NCBI GenBank assembly: GCA_000344275.1
Contig: AORU01000005.1
Coordinates: 98,463 to 162,462, forward strand
DNA length: 64,000 bases
Source: Streptococcus oralis subsp. tigurinus AZ_3a
GTDB taxonomy: Bacteria > Bacillota > Bacilli > Lactobacillales > Streptococcaceae
Reading direction: 5' to 3'
Shown here in pieces: positions 9,001 through 18,152 of the stretch. Below the pieces are notes generated by a model that worked only from the letters and a program-made list of their open reading frames with translations, ran no database searches and was not told the DNA's origin. How positions within the stretch are numbered: position 1 is the first letter of the stretch; every line of letters starts with the position of its first letter. The position numbers were made by a program, and so were the translations under genes.

Positions 9001-12000
9001 CTGTTACTGTTACTGGAAGACTTGGTTCCTGATGCAAATCTGTGACTACATTTACAGGGCGGATAGATTGCGCAATCTTCTTCTCAGTATTGGCCTGAAT
9101 CGTGAGATCGATTTGACCTGTAGCCCCCTCATATTCTGCTTTGAGAGTGACTGTTCCTGGCTTATGTAACTCAAGCATTCCTTTACGAACTGCGACTTCC
9201 CCTTCACCACTTGTAGAGAAGTTCACCTTATCTGCTGGTAAAACTGCTTGTGTTCCGTCTCGATAGTGAACAAGGACAGATAATTTCACTGTTTGGTCTT
9301 CTTTGAGAGCATCAGCTTTCTCCACTTGTAGGCTCAAATGATCAATTTTTGGTGCTTCTTCGAGGAATTGAATTGCATACATTTGAAGAGGGCCACCATC
9401 ATTTGGTTGAACAAAGATGCTTGCACGCATACCGTTTGCTGCGCTTGCTTGTACCACTGTAACAGCTGCATTTTCAGCACTTGCTGTGACTTTTGGCAAC
9501 TTAGCTCCATAAGCAAGAGTCCGGTACTGCATTGGTTTTTGACTAGTAAGTCCTGTGACAGCTTCACCACCAACCGTTACAGTTGGTACTGCAGGTGCCG
9601 CAGCTTCGCCTTCTTCTACTACAAGGGTAGCGTGAATAGTCTCACCACCCAGTTGGCCAGTCATTTGAATACGTGATCCTGCAACTGACAGTTTAGCTTT
9701 ATCTGCTTCCGCAATCTCCCACTTATCAACTTCGTATTCTTGAACGCTTCCATCCGTTACAGCGATAGAAACATATTTATCAACAGCACTCAAGTCTGTT
9801 CTTGGAGCAACACGTTTAACAGTTGGTAGTTCTTTCGTAATTGCTAGAATTTCGACACGGGCCTCAACTTCACGTCCGTCTGCCATACCTTTAACAGTCA
9901 CAACTCCTGCTTGGCTCACATCAACTGAAGACCAAGTTACTGGACGTTTTTCACGACTGCCATCACTGTAGATAAAACCGACTGTCTTCGGCATTTTCGG
10001 TTCTTTCTCAATAACAGTACGTACTTTTGGTACTTCTGTACCTAAAACAATCTTTTCTTGTCCTTCTTTCTTACCTGTGAAGACAGTAACTTGGTCTGAT
10101 TTCAAGAGATCAGAGTGGGCAGTAAGGGTGAATTTACCTGCTTGTTCAGTTGATTTGACAATGGCAACCCCTTTACCGTTAAAGGCTCTACGGATCCAAG
10201 AACCATCTGGTTGCGCCTTATAGCGTTCACGGCTGGCTTGTTCCCCGTTATCAACACCGACCAGTTGACCTTGTCCATGCAATTGGAAACGAACCAAATT
10301 ATTGGCAGTTGGTACCACATTTCCTTGGCTGTCTACGATTTCATAGTAGATGTAGATCAAGTCTTTTCCATCTGCTGCGATTGCATGTTCTTCCTTAACG
10401 AGGCGAACACCTGCAGGTTGGCCTGCAGTCGTGATCTTATCACGTGCAATTTCTTTTCCAGCTTCATCGCGAGCTACAGCTTCCAAGGTACCTGGTTGGT
10501 ACGCAACCTTCCACTCAAGATAGAGTTCCTTAGCATTGGCACCTTCTTGGTAGGTACGGCCATCACTGGTTTGTTTCTTGTTGAACTTCTTAACTCCAAG
10601 AGATTTTCCATTCAAGAACAATTCAACGCTTGCAGCGTTTGAGTACGCACGAACTGGGATTTTTCCGTCTGAATCTTCAACTTTCGATGCCAATTCTCTA
10701 TTTTCCCAGTTCCAGTGAGGAAGGAGGTGAACCATTGGTTTCTTCTTGGCAGAAACCCATTGGCTTTGGTAGAGATAAAAGTCATTTTTTGGAATACCGG
10801 CTGTATCTACGATACCAAAATAAGAGCTCTTAACGGGAGTTTGGTTTTGGTTGTGCCATGGTGTAGGCTCACCGATATAGTCCGTACCTGTCCAGATAAA
10901 CTGTCCAGCATAGCCAGCGTTGTCACGGTCAAACGTCCATGAATCTGTTGCCGTTTTACCCCAGCCAACTCGGTCATTACCATAGTCAGACTGTTCGTAA
11001 TGACGTTCAGGTCCGTTACTATGTTTCAATTCACGTTCAGGACGATAATAGCTGCCACGCGTACGGGTTGCTGAAGATGTTTCCGAACCATAAATCAACC
11101 AGTTTGGATGTTTCGCACGAAGTTTCTTGTAGTTGTCTTCTGAGTAGTTGAAACCAACTGCATCCAGTTCATTAGCAATTTTCTCATGATCACCACTACC
11201 ATCGCCAAAGCGGAACTTATCTGCTCCCATGGTAACATAACGTGTAGTATCAACATCTTTAATCACTTTTACTAAGCGTTTAACCGTTGCAAGAGAGTGA
11301 GCATTGCCGTTAGCTTCACCGATTTCATTCCCTATAGACCACATGAAGACAGCTGGGTTATTTTTGTCTCTTTCGACCATGGTACGAAGATCATAGTCAG
11401 ACCATTTTTCGCCTTTTCTAGCTTCTGGGTGAGTAGCGTCTTTTTCAAAGAAACGTCCGTAGTCATATGGTTTCTTGCCACCATACCACGTATCAAAGAC
11501 CTCTTCCTGAACGAGCAAACCAAGTTCTGCTGCAATTTGCAAGGTCTGTGGACTTGCAGGGTTATGAGTTGTACGGATGGCATTAACGCCCATCTCCTTC
11601 ATTTGTTTGAGACGACGGTATTCTGCCTTATAGTTTTCTTCTGCTCCAAGCGCTCCGTGGTCATGGTGCAAAGAAACACCATGGAATTTAATGTGTTCAC
11701 CATTCAAAGAGAAACCTTCATTTGGAGTCCAGTGATAGTAACGGTAACCAAACAAATCTTTCTTAGCATCAACCAATTGACCTTCACGGTAAACACGTGT
11801 AATCAATTCGTGCAAGGCAGGTTTGTCATTTAAAACGGTCCAGAGTTTTGGTCTTTCAACTTCTAAAATCGCATCAAGACTTGTTGATTCATGTGCTTTC
11901 AAGGTACGGCTCGCTGTACGAACCAAACCTGTTACAGCCTGACCACCACGTTCAACGATTTGATACTCTGCCACCAATTCATGGTCTTTATCATCTGTAT

Positions 12001-13015
12001 TGACGATTTTGCTGGCTACATGAGTTTCAACCTTGCCATGTTGCTGTTCTTCAAGTTTTGGTGTTAAGATAGTTGTTCCATTTTTCTCAACATGAACCTT
12101 ATCTGTCACTTGCAAGGTCACATCACGGTAGATACCACTACCTGAGTACCAACGGCTACTTGGCTGTTTATTGACAGCATGGACAGCAATCACATTCTCA
12201 CGACCATCTTTGTGAAGGTATTTGGTAATATCATATGAGAACTGGTTATAACCATTTGGATAATGCCCCACTAACTGGCCATTGACATAGACTTGAGAGT
12301 CCATATAGACACCATCAAAAGTGACACGAACATTTTTCTTGAGATCTTTTTCATCAAGTTTAAAGGTCTTGCGATACCAAGCTTCACCACCATTGAGCTG
12401 TCCACCCTCGTTTTGAGCAGGTGACTGATGGTCAAAATCGTTAAAGATACTCCAGTCGTGTGGGAGATCCAATTTTTGCCATGTTGATACATCGGCATCT
12501 GATTTCACAGCTTCTTTAGGATTCGCATTGAGTTTAAAGTGCCAATTTTGATTAAAATTCACTCTTCTATCTTCAATCATTTGATTCACTTCTTCATTTG
12601 TCGCAGCTTTCAAATCTTCCTTAACCGGATTTTCTTGACTTGAAGCTTGGGATTCTACCTTTGGAGCTGTTTCTTCAGGTTTTAGAGATGCTTTCTCCTC
12701 TTTTGGAGCTACAGGTTCATCTTCTTTCTTCTCGGCTTTGCTTGCTTCAATTGGAGCGGCTTGACTTTGATCGACACTTGTAGCATCCTTGTGCTCTGCT
12801 ACAGCTTGATCTTCTTTTTCCTCCACTGCCGGACTTTCCTCTCTAGCTTGTTCCACAGTGTGAGTAATCAGAGTTTCATCCGCGAAAACTGATGATTCTC
12901 CAATGACACTTCCTCCAAATAGAACCGCACAGGTTCCAATCATGACAGAGCAAGCACCTACGGCAAACTTACGAATGCTGTAGACTCTTTTACGATTCCA
13001 ATGGCCTTTTTCCAT
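6041..13015 (-). CDS. bgaA: BgaA, LPXTG-anchored GH2 beta-galactosidase
   Basis: A giant (2324 aa) surface exo-beta-galactosidase that removes terminal beta-1,4-galactose from host N-glycans, and in pneumococcus also acts as an adhesin. Order: YSIRK signal (12-16) with signal peptide to about 46; a low-complexity Glu/Lys/Ala linker to about 140; GH2 sugar-binding, Ig-like and TIM-barrel domains (about 150-720); several bacterial Ig-like modules; two related jelly-roll modules with FASxxNxxDP...RWTNW motifs (CBM71-type); two G5-like repeats; sortase motif LPNTG at 2290-2294, hydrophobic span and GKKED tail. The acid/base in GNEIGE is E564 and the nucleophile in YGSE is E645, the residue numbers known for pneumococcal BgaA. 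A strong GGAGGG precedes the ATG. Pneumococcal BgaA is about 90 residues shorter. Confidence 0.97.
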   Translation of the reverse strand: MEKGHWNRKRVYSIRKFAVGACSVMIGTCAVLFGGSVIGESSVFADETLITHTVEQAREESPAVEEKEDQAVAEHKDATSVDQSQAAPIEASKAEKKEDEPVAPKEEKASLKPEETAPKVESQASSQENPVKEDLKAATNEEVNQMIEDRRVNFNQNWHFKLNANPKEAVKSDADVSTWQKLDLPHDWSIFNDFDHQSPAQNEGGQLNGGEAWYRKTFKLDEKDLKKNVRVTFDGVYMDSQVYVNGQLVGHYPNGYNQFSYDITKYLHKDGRENVIAVHAVNKQPSSRWYSGSGIYRDVTLQVTDKVHVEKNGTTILTPKLEEQQHGKVETHVASKIVNTDDKDHELVAEYQIVERGGQAVTGLVRTASRTLKAHESTSLDAILEVERPKLWTVLNDKPALHELITRVYREGQLVDAKKDLFGYRYYHWTPNEGFSLNGEHIKFHGVSLHHDHGALGAEENYKAEYRRLKQMKEMGVNAIRTTHNPASPQTLQIAAELGLLVQEEVFDTWYGGKKPYDYGRFFEKDATHPEARKGEKWSDYDLRTMVERDKNNPAVFMWSIGNEIGEANGNAHSLATVKRLVKVIKDVDTTRYVTMGADKFRFGDGSGDHEKIANELDAVGFNYSEDNYKKLRAKHPNWLIYGSETSSATRTRGSYYRPERELKHSNGPERHYEQSDYGNDRVGWGKTATDSWTFDRDNAGYAGQFIWTGTDYIGEPTPWHNQNQTPVKSSYFGIVDTAGIPKNDFYLYQSQWVSAKKKPMVHLLPHWNWENRELASKVEDSDGKIPVRAYSNAASVELFLNGKSLGVKKFNKKQTSDGRTYQEGANAKELYLEWKVAYQPGTLEAVARDEAGKEIARDKITTAGQPAGVRLVKEEHAIAADGKDLIYIYYEIVDSQGNVVPTANNLVRFQLHGQGQLVGVDNGEQASRERYKAQPDGSWIRRAFNGKGVAIVKSTEQAGKFTLTAHSDLLKSDQVTVFTGKKEGQEKIVLGTEVPKVRTVIEKEPKMPKTVGFIYSDGSREKRPVTWSSVDVSQAGVVTVKGMADGREVEARVEILAITKELPTVKRVAPRTDLSAVDKYVSIAVTDGSVQEYEVDKWEIAEADKAKLSVAGSRIQMTGQLGGETIHATLVVEEGEAAAPAVPTVTVGGEAVTGLTSQKPMQYRTLAYGAKLPKVTASAENAAVTVVQASAANGMRASIFVQPNDGGPLQMYAIQFLEEAPKIDHLSLQVEKADALKEDQTVKLSVLVHYRDGTQAVLPADKVNFSTSGEGEVAVRKGMLELHKPGTVTLKAEYEGATGQIDLTIQANTEKKIAQSIRPVNVVTDLHQEPSLPVTVTVEYDKGFPKAHKVTWQAIPKEKLDHYQTFEVLGKVEGLDLEARAKVSVEGIVSVEEVSVTTPIAEAPQLPESVRTYDSNGHISSAKVTWDAIRPEQYAKEGVFTVNGRLEGTQLTTKLHVRVSAQTEQGANISDQWTGSELPLAFASDSNPSDPVSNVNDKLISFNDRPANRWTNWNRKKDASVGVLFGDSGILSKRSVDNLSVGFHEDHGVGVPKSYVIEYYVGKEVPSTPKNPSFVGEENHAFNDPANWKEVSNLKAPAQLKAGEMNHFSFDKVETYAVRIRMVRADNKLGTSITEVQIFAKQVAAAKQGQTRIQVDGKDLANFNPDLTDYYLKSVDGKVPAVTASVSNNGLATVVPSVREGEPVRVIAKAENGDILGEYRIHFTSNKDLLSRKPVAAVKQARLLQVGQPLELPTKVPVYFTGKDGYETKDLAVEWEEVPAENLTKAGQFTVRGRVLGSDLVAEFTVRVTDKLGEALSNNPDYDENSNQAFASATNDIDPSSHDRVDYINDGDHSENRRWTNWSPTPSSNPEVSAGVIFRENGKIVERTVAQAKLHFFADSGTDAPSKLVLERYIGPEFEVPTYYSNYQAYDAAHPFNNPENWEAVPYRADKDIAAGDEINVTFKAVKAKAMRWRMERKADKSGVAMIEMTFLAPSELPQESTQSKILVGGKELPDFTEDRQDYQITYKGQRPKVSVGESNQVASTVVDNGDDSLPVLVRLVSESGKQVKEYRIQLTKEKPVSEKTVAAVQEDLPKLEFVEKDLAYKTVEKKDSILYLGETRVEQEGKVGKERIFTAINPDGSKEEKLREVVEAPTDRIVLIGTKLGTSLPEDEVKNLVLNRPELVIEEETIDFKVQEQKNDKLPAGQTRVLQEGQKGIRVHLIEVENGKRTEKESYDKVMAQDRIVEVGTAGETTKPVPQESTKPQVSEKADTKQNTSSAAGPVQKEQLPNTGSTEGQAALAAGLALLGLSAGLVATKGKKED

Positions 13016-13028
13016 AAAACCCTCCTTT

Positions 13029-13042
13029 AGTAACCGCTTCCA
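13029..13042 (-). promoter_or_regulatory. cre-like site in the bgaA leader
   Basis: Minus-strand TGGAAGCGGTTACT matches the CcpA consensus TGNAARCGNWNNCA at all fixed positions but the last. It lies just upstream of the bgaA Shine-Dalgarno and downstream of the promoter, where CcpA would act as a roadblock. Carbon-catabolite control of a galactosidase is expected; binding is inferred. Confidence 0.6.
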
Positions 13043-13084
13043 TTTTCTTGTAAACGTATTACTTTTTCATAGCCTTTTACCCTT

Positions 13085-13113
13085 ATTCTATAAAATAATA
13101 TAGGAAATTTCAA
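13085..13113 (-). promoter_or_regulatory. bgaA promoter
   Basis: Minus-strand -35 TTGAAA (13113-13108), 17-bp spacer, -10 TAGAAT (13090-13085). The leader would be about 60 nt and would contain the cre-like site. Confidence 0.65.
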
Positions 13114-13237
13114 TACCCTAAACACAAAAAATCATATTTTTGATTGTTTTTTCTAAAATTTGTAGAAGATTCGAAAAAAGTGAATGTAGATTTAGAACAA
13201 AAACAAACAAATTTTTGACACTCAGTTCAATATTATA

Positions 13238-13262
13238 AAAAAAGTTCCTTTTGTAAGGAACT
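13238..13262 (-). terminator. Terminator of the miaA-hflX-rnz-SDR operon
   Basis: An 8-bp stem (13243-13250 with 13255-13262) with TTTTTTT on the minus strand after it, directly downstream of the SDR stop codon. Confidence 0.8.
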
Positions 13263-13266
13263 CCTT

Positions 13267-14022
13267 TTACTTATAATTAAAGATTCCCCCTGCCAACTTA
13301 TCAGCTAGCTTAGGAAAGAGAGTATAAAACTTATGGGCTAGGTTCAACAAAACTGGGAGATTGAGTTCCCGTTTGTTTTTTCCTATGGTTTTGACAATCT
13401 TTCTAGCGACTGCATCTGGTTCTAAGAGAAAGCGGTCAACCGACTTGAGGTAGGTCCCATCTGGGTCTGCCTGGTCAAAAAAGGCAGTACGAAGCGGTCC
13501 TGGATTAACCGTCGTGACATAGACACCGTAAGGCATGAGTTCGAGGCGCAGAGCATTTGAAAAACCAATGGCCGCAAATTTGGTTGCCGAGTAAAGGCTG
13601 GACTTGCTAGTCGCTATCAAACCTGCCATACTGACGATATTGATGATATGGCCTTTTCGGCTTTCTTTCATACGAGCTGCAAGACGACGAGACAGATTCA
13701 TCAGAGCAAAGGTATTGACCTTAAACATCTGGTGAATATCCTTGTCAGAGATCCGGTCGAAATCTTCAAATATTCCATATCCAGCATTGTTAATCAAGAC
13801 ATCAATTTTACCATAACGGAGATAGAGGTCAGCTACCAGAGCTTCTAGGGCTGAGTCATCGGTAATGTCGATTTCAATCAATTCCACATTAGAATGATTT
13901 CCATATAGTTGAGCTAATTTTTCCTTGTTTCTACCTAGTAAGATGAGTTGGTCATTGGGCAGGAGTTTGACCATTTCTTGGGCTAAGCCACCGCTAGCTC
14001 CGGTAATCAGAATCGTACGCAT
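13267..14022 (-). CDS. Short-chain dehydrogenase/reductase (SDR)
   Basis: A 251-residue classical SDR, NAD(P)-dependent oxidoreductase of unknown substrate. Seen: the Rossmann glycine motif at residues 8-12 (GASGG), an NNAG motif at 78-81, a serine in the INIVSMAG strand near 131, and the catalytic YSATK at 144-148, then NPGPLRTAFF. All active-site residues are present and the length is normal. It begins 20 bp after rnz and ends the operon. It is directly followed (253 bp away, same strand) by bgaA. In pneumococcal reference genomes, as I remember them, these two genes are some 25 genes apart. Confidence 0.9.
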   Translation of the reverse strand: MRTILITGASGGLAQEMVKLLPNDQLILLGRNKEKLAQLYGNHSNVELIEIDITDDSALEALVADLYLRYGKIDVLINNAGYGIFEDFDRISDKDIHQMFKVNTFALMNLSRRLAARMKESRKGHIINIVSMAGLIATSKSSLYSATKFAAIGFSNALRLELMPYGVYVTTVNPGPLRTAFFDQADPDGTYLKSVDRFLLEPDAVARKIVKTIGKNKRELNLPVLLNLAHKFYTLFPKLADKLAGGIFNYK

Positions 14023-14042
14023 ACTTATCCTTTCTCAATCTT

Positions 14043-14972
14043 CTAAATTTCCACTTCTTCCAAGTCTTTGACCACATGGACATTTTCAAAAACAGTTGCC
14101 GCATCTTTCTTGAGCTGGCTGATATCTTTTGAGAGAAAACGAGCACTGATATGATTGAGCAAGAGGCGCTTAGCACCGGCTTCTGCTGCCACTTGTGCTG
14201 CCTGCATGTTAGTAGAGTGACCATGATTGCGGGCAATCTTCTCATCGCCCTTGCCATAAGTCGACTCATGGACAAGGACATCGGCATTGACTGCTAGACG
14301 CACACTAGCATTGGTTTTTCGGGTGTCACCCAGAATGGTGATGATCTTACCTGGACGTGGTGCTGAAATATAGTCTGCTGCCTTGATTTCAGTGCCGTCT
14401 TCTAGGACAACATCCTGACCGTTTTTGATTTTTCCAAAAAGTGGGCCGAACGGAACACCAGCGGTCTTAAGCTTCTCAGCATCCAGCGTTCCTTCCAAGT
14501 CCTTTTGCATAACACGATAGCCAACACAGAAAATAGTGTGGTCTAGCTCCTCTGCATACACAGTGAATTTATCGGTCTCAAGGATTTTCCCTAGAGAATC
14601 TTGGTCAAACTCATGAAAATGAATGCGGTAAGGCAAGCGAGAACCTGACACACGAAGACTGGTTAAGACAAATGACTTGATCCCTTGAGGTCCGTAGATG
14701 TCCAAATCTGTCTGCTCTTCATTGGCCTGAAAGGCACGGCTAGAAAGGAATCCTGGCAAGCCAAAGATGTGGTCTCCATGCAGGTGAGTGATAAATATTT
14801 TGCTGACCTTACGTGGTCGAATCGTGGTTTCCAGAATACGATTTTGCGTTCCTTCTCCACAGTCAAAAAGCCAGACTTCGTTAATCTCGTCCAAGAGTTT
14901 CAGGGCAAGACTTGAAACGTTGCGGGCTTTAGAGGGCTGACCAGCCCCCGTTCCTAAAAATTGAATATCCAT
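14043..14972 (-). CDS. rnz: Ribonuclease Z
   Basis: A 309-residue metallo-beta-lactamase fold tRNA 3'-processing endonuclease. The zinc motif HxHxDH is at residues 63-68 (HLHGDH), the N terminus [18 protein letters not shown] is typical, and later DTR, HESTY and NHISAR elements complete the metal site. It removes the 3' trailer of tRNA precursors. It lies 14 bp downstream of an uncharacterised gene and 20 bp upstream of the SDR gene, in the order long known from pneumococcus (miaA-hflX-orf-rnz-SDR). Confidence 0.96.
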   Translation of the reverse strand: MDIQFLGTGAGQPSKARNVSSLALKLLDEINEVWLFDCGEGTQNRILETTIRPRKVSKIFITHLHGDHIFGLPGFLSSRAFQANEEQTDLDIYGPQGIKSFVLTSLRVSGSRLPYRIHFHEFDQDSLGKILETDKFTVYAEELDHTIFCVGYRVMQKDLEGTLDAEKLKTAGVPFGPLFGKIKNGQDVVLEDGTEIKAADYISAPRPGKIITILGDTRKTNASVRLAVNADVLVHESTYGKGDEKIARNHGHSTNMQAAQVAAEAGAKRLLLNHISARFLSKDISQLKKDAATVFENVHVVKDLEEVEI

Positions 14973-14986
14973 TTGATACTTTCTAA

Positions 14987-15610
14987 TTAATCAATATATA
15001 ACATAGCTGTGCGATTTTCCGATCGGAAATAGCGCTTGCCAGAAAAAGCAACAGCTTCTTGCAGTAAATCCTCTTGGCTGTAGCCTTTGAGACGCTTGCG
15101 GCCATCTGCTAAACTTTCTAAATCAGTCAAAGCTGTGAGACTCCCCACACTAACAACTTCCTCATCTCCGGCATCCTTCATGTAAATCTTTCCAGACTCT
15201 TCAAAGACGAGTTGATGGGGGAAAATTTGCGCAATCTCAAAAAGCAAGGCATCCGAGATCACCTCTTCATTTTCAGAGAAAATTCGCCCCAAGCCCTCAC
15301 TCTCATAGCAAAACCCAAAAGATTTGCCAGATAAATTAAGACGAATAAAAGGCTTATTTTCAAAGGTGAAACTTGGCTTAGTATTGTAGAGGTTCAGTTC
15401 CTGACTGAGTTCTGCAAAGTAATCTGTCGCAGCCTGAGGGCTCTTTTTCTGATAAAGTTCTGCAAAATAGGCATTGACTACACTCGGAGGAGGTGTGATG
15501 AGAGCCAACTGCTCTTGCTCTGTTTTGCCAGCTAGAAGTTGATCTAGATAGACCTTATCCAGACTTGTATAACCTCCATACTTTAGAGCCAAAGTTTTAA
15601 TATCAGTCAT
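14987..15610 (-). CDS. Conserved streptococcal protein of unknown function between hflX and rnz
   Basis: A 207-residue soluble protein that I cannot assign to a family. It has no signal peptide or membrane span and contains mixed alpha/beta-looking sequence with an acidic centre. Its start overlaps the end of hflX by 8 bp (translational coupling) and rnz follows after 14 bp, so it belongs to this conserved RNA-related operon. An unproven link to ribosome or tRNA metabolism is all the context supports. Confidence 0.8.
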   Translation of the reverse strand: MTDIKTLALKYGGYTSLDKVYLDQLLAGKTEQEQLALITPPPSVVNAYFAELYQKKSPQAATDYFAELSQELNLYNTKPSFTFENKPFIRLNLSGKSFGFCYESEGLGRIFSENEEVISDALLFEIAQIFPHQLVFEESGKIYMKDAGDEEVVSVGSLTALTDLESLADGRKRLKGYSQEDLLQEAVAFSGKRYFRSENRTAMLYID

Positions 15611-16841
15611 AAAATTCCTCTAACCTCCATTTATTTTTCTCGGAAATGTAGCCTGTAATGACTTCACCGTCATCCTGATACTCGCGTTCTTCCAGAATCG
15701 CAACACTTTCTAAATCATGAATCTTGTAGGACTTAGAAAAAGGCACGCGCAGGGTAAAGACTTCAAAAATATCCTTGATCTTCTCCAAAAACAATGCTTG
15801 CAACTGCTCACGACTATCCTCAGACTTGGCAGAAATGAGGGCATACGGCGTTTGAGTCGGCGTGAAATCCTCCACCAAATCCGCTTTATTATAAAGGGTC
15901 AGGCGGGGAATATCCTCCATATCCAAGTCTTTCATGATGGACAGGACTGTTTTTTCATGCTCCTCGTGATAAGGATTGCTGGCATCGATGACATGAACTA
16001 GAAGGTCTACATGCTTGCTTTCCTCTAAGGTTGACTTGAAACTGGACACCAATTCTGTTGGCAAGTCTTGGATAAAGCCAACAGTATCAGTTAAAGTCAC
16101 CTGTAGATTGCCTCCCAGATGGATGCTTTTAGTTGTCGCATCCAGGGTCGCAAACAATTCATCAGCCTCATACTGGGTCTTGCTGGTCAAGGTGTTCATG
16201 ATGGTTGATTTCCCAGCATTGGTGTAACCAATCAGACCGATTTTAAAGGTGCTTGACTCCAGACGCTTTTCTCTGACTGTCGCCCGATTTTTCTCCACCA
16301 CCTTAAGCTGACGCTCGATATCTGTGATTTGATTGCGAACACTACGACGGTTCAGTTCCAGCTGACTTTCACCAGGTCCACGGGAACCAATTCCACCTGC
16401 CTGGCGGCTGAGCATAATCCCCTGACCAACCAAGCGAGGCAAGAGATACTTGAGCTGGGCCAGGTGGACTTGGAGCTTCCCTTCATGGCTTCGAGCCCGC
16501 ATGGCAAAGATATCCAAAATCAACTGCATACGGTCAATCACCTTGACTCCCAGAACTTCTTCTAGATTGACATTTTGCCGTGGAGTCAAACGATTATTGA
16601 CAATGACAGTAGTAATTTCTTCTGCATCCACCATCCGCGCAATCTCTTCCAACTTACCAGAGCCAACGAAGGTCTTGGAGTCATATTTTTCCCGTTTTTG
16701 CCTGTAGCTATCCACAACGACTGCCCCAGCTGTCTTGGCTAGACTGGCCAATTCTTCCATAGAGAGATCAAAATTGTCCATGTCCTGCAATTCCACACCT
16801 ATGAGCAGGACGCGCTCCTCTTTTTTCTCCGTTTCAATCAT
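15603..16841 (-). CDS. hflX: HflX ribosome-associated GTPase
   Basis: A 412-residue GTPase that splits or rescues stalled and hibernating ribosomes, especially under heat stress. Seen: the N-terminal HflX domain with the GSGKLEEI and [12 protein letters not shown] ([11 protein letters not shown], about 152-162) signatures, then the G domain: G1 GYTNAGKS 205-212, switch II DTVGF 252-256, G4 NKAD 318-321. Length is normal. It overlaps miaA by 8 bp and the next gene by 8 bp. The miaA-hflX pairing is widespread in bacteria. Confidence 0.96.
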   Translation of the reverse strand: MIETEKKEERVLLIGVELQDMDNFDLSMEELASLAKTAGAVVVDSYRQKREKYDSKTFVGSGKLEEIARMVDAEEITTVIVNNRLTPRQNVNLEEVLGVKVIDRMQLILDIFAMRARSHEGKLQVHLAQLKYLLPRLVGQGIMLSRQAGGIGSRGPGESQLELNRRSVRNQITDIERQLKVVEKNRATVREKRLESSTFKIGLIGYTNAGKSTIMNTLTSKTQYEADELFATLDATTKSIHLGGNLQVTLTDTVGFIQDLPTELVSSFKSTLEESKHVDLLVHVIDASNPYHEEHEKTVLSIMKDLDMEDIPRLTLYNKADLVEDFTPTQTPYALISAKSEDSREQLQALFLEKIKDIFEVFTLRVPFSKSYKIHDLESVAILEEREYQDDGEVITGYISEKNKWRLEEFYD

Positions 16842-17718
16842 CTAAAAACTCCTCTATCTGGCTTAAAATGCGGTCTTGAACTCCAGGCTCTCCTATCTGA
16901 TAAAAGGTGACCTGCATGCGATTACGGAACCAGGTAAGCTGGCGCTTGGCAAAACGACGAGTCGCCTGTTTGAGACTCTCACTAGCTTCCTCCAAAGTTT
17001 GCTCCCCACGGAAATATGGAAAGAGTTCCTTATAGCCAATGCCTTTAGCAGCCTGCACATCGGGATAATTTTCAAAAAGCCACTTAGCCTCATCCAAAAG
17101 CCCAGCCTCAAACATCAGATCTACTCGGCGATTGATACGCTCATAAAGCTGACTGCGTTCATCGTCCAAGCAGATAATCAGTGGTTCATAAGGACTTTCC
17201 TGATTTTTCAAATCCTGACCAAAATGAGCAATTTCCAAGGCGCGCATAGCACGACGACGGTTAAACTGGGGAATTTCAAGGCCTACTTGCTCCACAAGAT
17301 GGGCTAATTCATCATTTGTAAAAGCATCCAAACTAGCTCGATAGGCTAAAATATCCTCATGAGGTGTTTCCCCACCTAGATGATAGCCTTCAAGCAAGCT
17401 CTGGATATAAAGCCCTGTACCACCCGCGATAATCGCTAGCTTACCACGGCTTTGAATATCCTTAATAGCCTTCTTAGCTTCTGAAACAAAATCAAAAGCC
17501 GAGTAAGACTCGGTCACCTCTCTGACATCAATCAAATGATGAGGAACAGCAGCTTGCTCCTCTGGGCTAGCCTTGGCCGTCCCAATATCCAACCCTCTGT
17601 ATACTTGCTGACTGTCGCCACTGACCACCTCTCCACCAAAGCGCTTGGCCACTTCAATAGCAAGGGCTGTCTTTCCAACAGCAGTCGGTCCAACAATCAC
17701 AATTATTTTTGTTTTCAT
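16834..17718 (-). CDS. miaA: tRNA dimethylallyltransferase MiaA
   Basis: Adds a dimethylallyl group to A37 of tRNAs reading UNN codons. With this start the protein has 294 residues. The P-loop GPTAVGKT is at 10-17, followed by the family's [22 protein letters not shown] and [12 protein letters not shown] motifs. The frame is open to an ATG at 17742, but that codon lacks a Shine-Dalgarno, while AAGGA lies seven bases before the ATG at 17718. That start also places the P-loop at the usual distance. First gene of the operon through hflX, orf, rnz and SDR. Confidence 0.95.
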   Translation of the reverse strand: MKTKIIVIVGPTAVGKTALAIEVAKRFGGEVVSGDSQQVYRGLDIGTAKASPEEQAAVPHHLIDVREVTESYSAFDFVSEAKKAIKDIQSRGKLAIIAGGTGLYIQSLLEGYHLGGETPHEDILAYRASLDAFTNDELAHLVEQVGLEIPQFNRRRAMRALEIAHFGQDLKNQESPYEPLIICLDDERSQLYERINRRVDLMFEAGLLDEAKWLFENYPDVQAAKGIGYKELFPYFRGEQTLEEASESLKQATRRFAKRQLTWFRNRMQVTFYQIGEPGVQDRILSQIEEFLDD

Positions 17719-17838
17719 CTTTTTTCCTTGAAAAATTCCCATTTTTTCGTTACTATTATTATATCACAAAAAGGTCAGTCAGAAAAATGCTACCTCTTGA
17801 GGAGCCTGACTGTTCGGGAAGATAAAGGAGGAAGACTC

Positions 17839-18009
17839 ATGGCTAAAGGATTCGCTAAAGGTCTTGTAACAGGTGTAGCAGGCACTGTCGCTGCCGTTGC
17901 AGGTGCAGTATACGCAATTAAAAAGAAAGTGATTGAGCCAGAAGAGCAAAAAGCAGCTTTCATCGAAGAAAACCGCAAAAAAGCAGCTCGCCGCCGCATA
18001 TCACATTAA
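17839..18009 (+). CDS. DUF3042 family small protein
   Basis: A 56-residue protein: a Gly/Ala/Val-rich hydrophobic N-terminal helix (residues 8-27) followed by a basic/acidic tail ending in RRRISH. This matches DUF3042, a small Lactobacillales family of unknown function probably attached to the membrane. An AAAGGAGG (17824-17831) stands at good distance before the ATG. The same frame is open further upstream but lacks any start signal. It is monocistronic, with a strong terminator directly after. Confidence 0.8.
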   Translation: MAKGFAKGLVTGVAGTVAAVAGAVYAIKKKVIEPEEQKAAFIEENRKKAARRRISH

Positions 18010-18014
18010 GCAAC

Positions 18015-18046
18015 AAAAGAAGTTGAGAAATCTCAACTTCTTTTTA
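18015..18046 (+). terminator. Terminator of DUF3042 gene
   Basis: A 14-bp stem (18015-18028 with 18031-18044) with a very short AA loop, then TTATTTTCTTTT. Confidence 0.85.
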
Positions 18047-18054
18047 TTTTCTTT

Positions 18055-18152
18055 TATACTTCAAAGAGCAAACTAGGAAGCTAGCCGCAGGCTGTACTTG
18101 AGTACGGTAAGGCGACGCTGACGTAGTTTGAAGAGATTTTCGAAGAGTATTA
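18055..18152. repeat. BOX element (boxA-boxC type)
   Basis: About 98 bp ending in boxC-like sequence (TTTGAAGAGATTTTCGAAGA, 18127-18146). Its middle (18102-18123) is nearly identical to the boxA core known from the BOXA1R typing primer (GGCGACGCTGACG present exactly). The first part, from AGAGCAAACTAGGAAGCTAG, is also standard. No boxB copies are present. These repeats are dispersed through pneumococcus and close relatives. Its boxC end overlaps the thyA stop codon. Confidence 0.88.

Noticed and set aside
10211..10642. A 143-codon plus-strand frame inside bgaA with Cys-rich hydrophobic text
   Set aside because: Antisense shadow of bgaA, no promoter or ribosome site.
6215..12498. Many open frames of 60-180 codons on the plus strand, and in other minus frames, inside bgaA
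   Set aside because: All are shadows of the bgaA reading frame. None has a ribosome site with plausible protein sequence.
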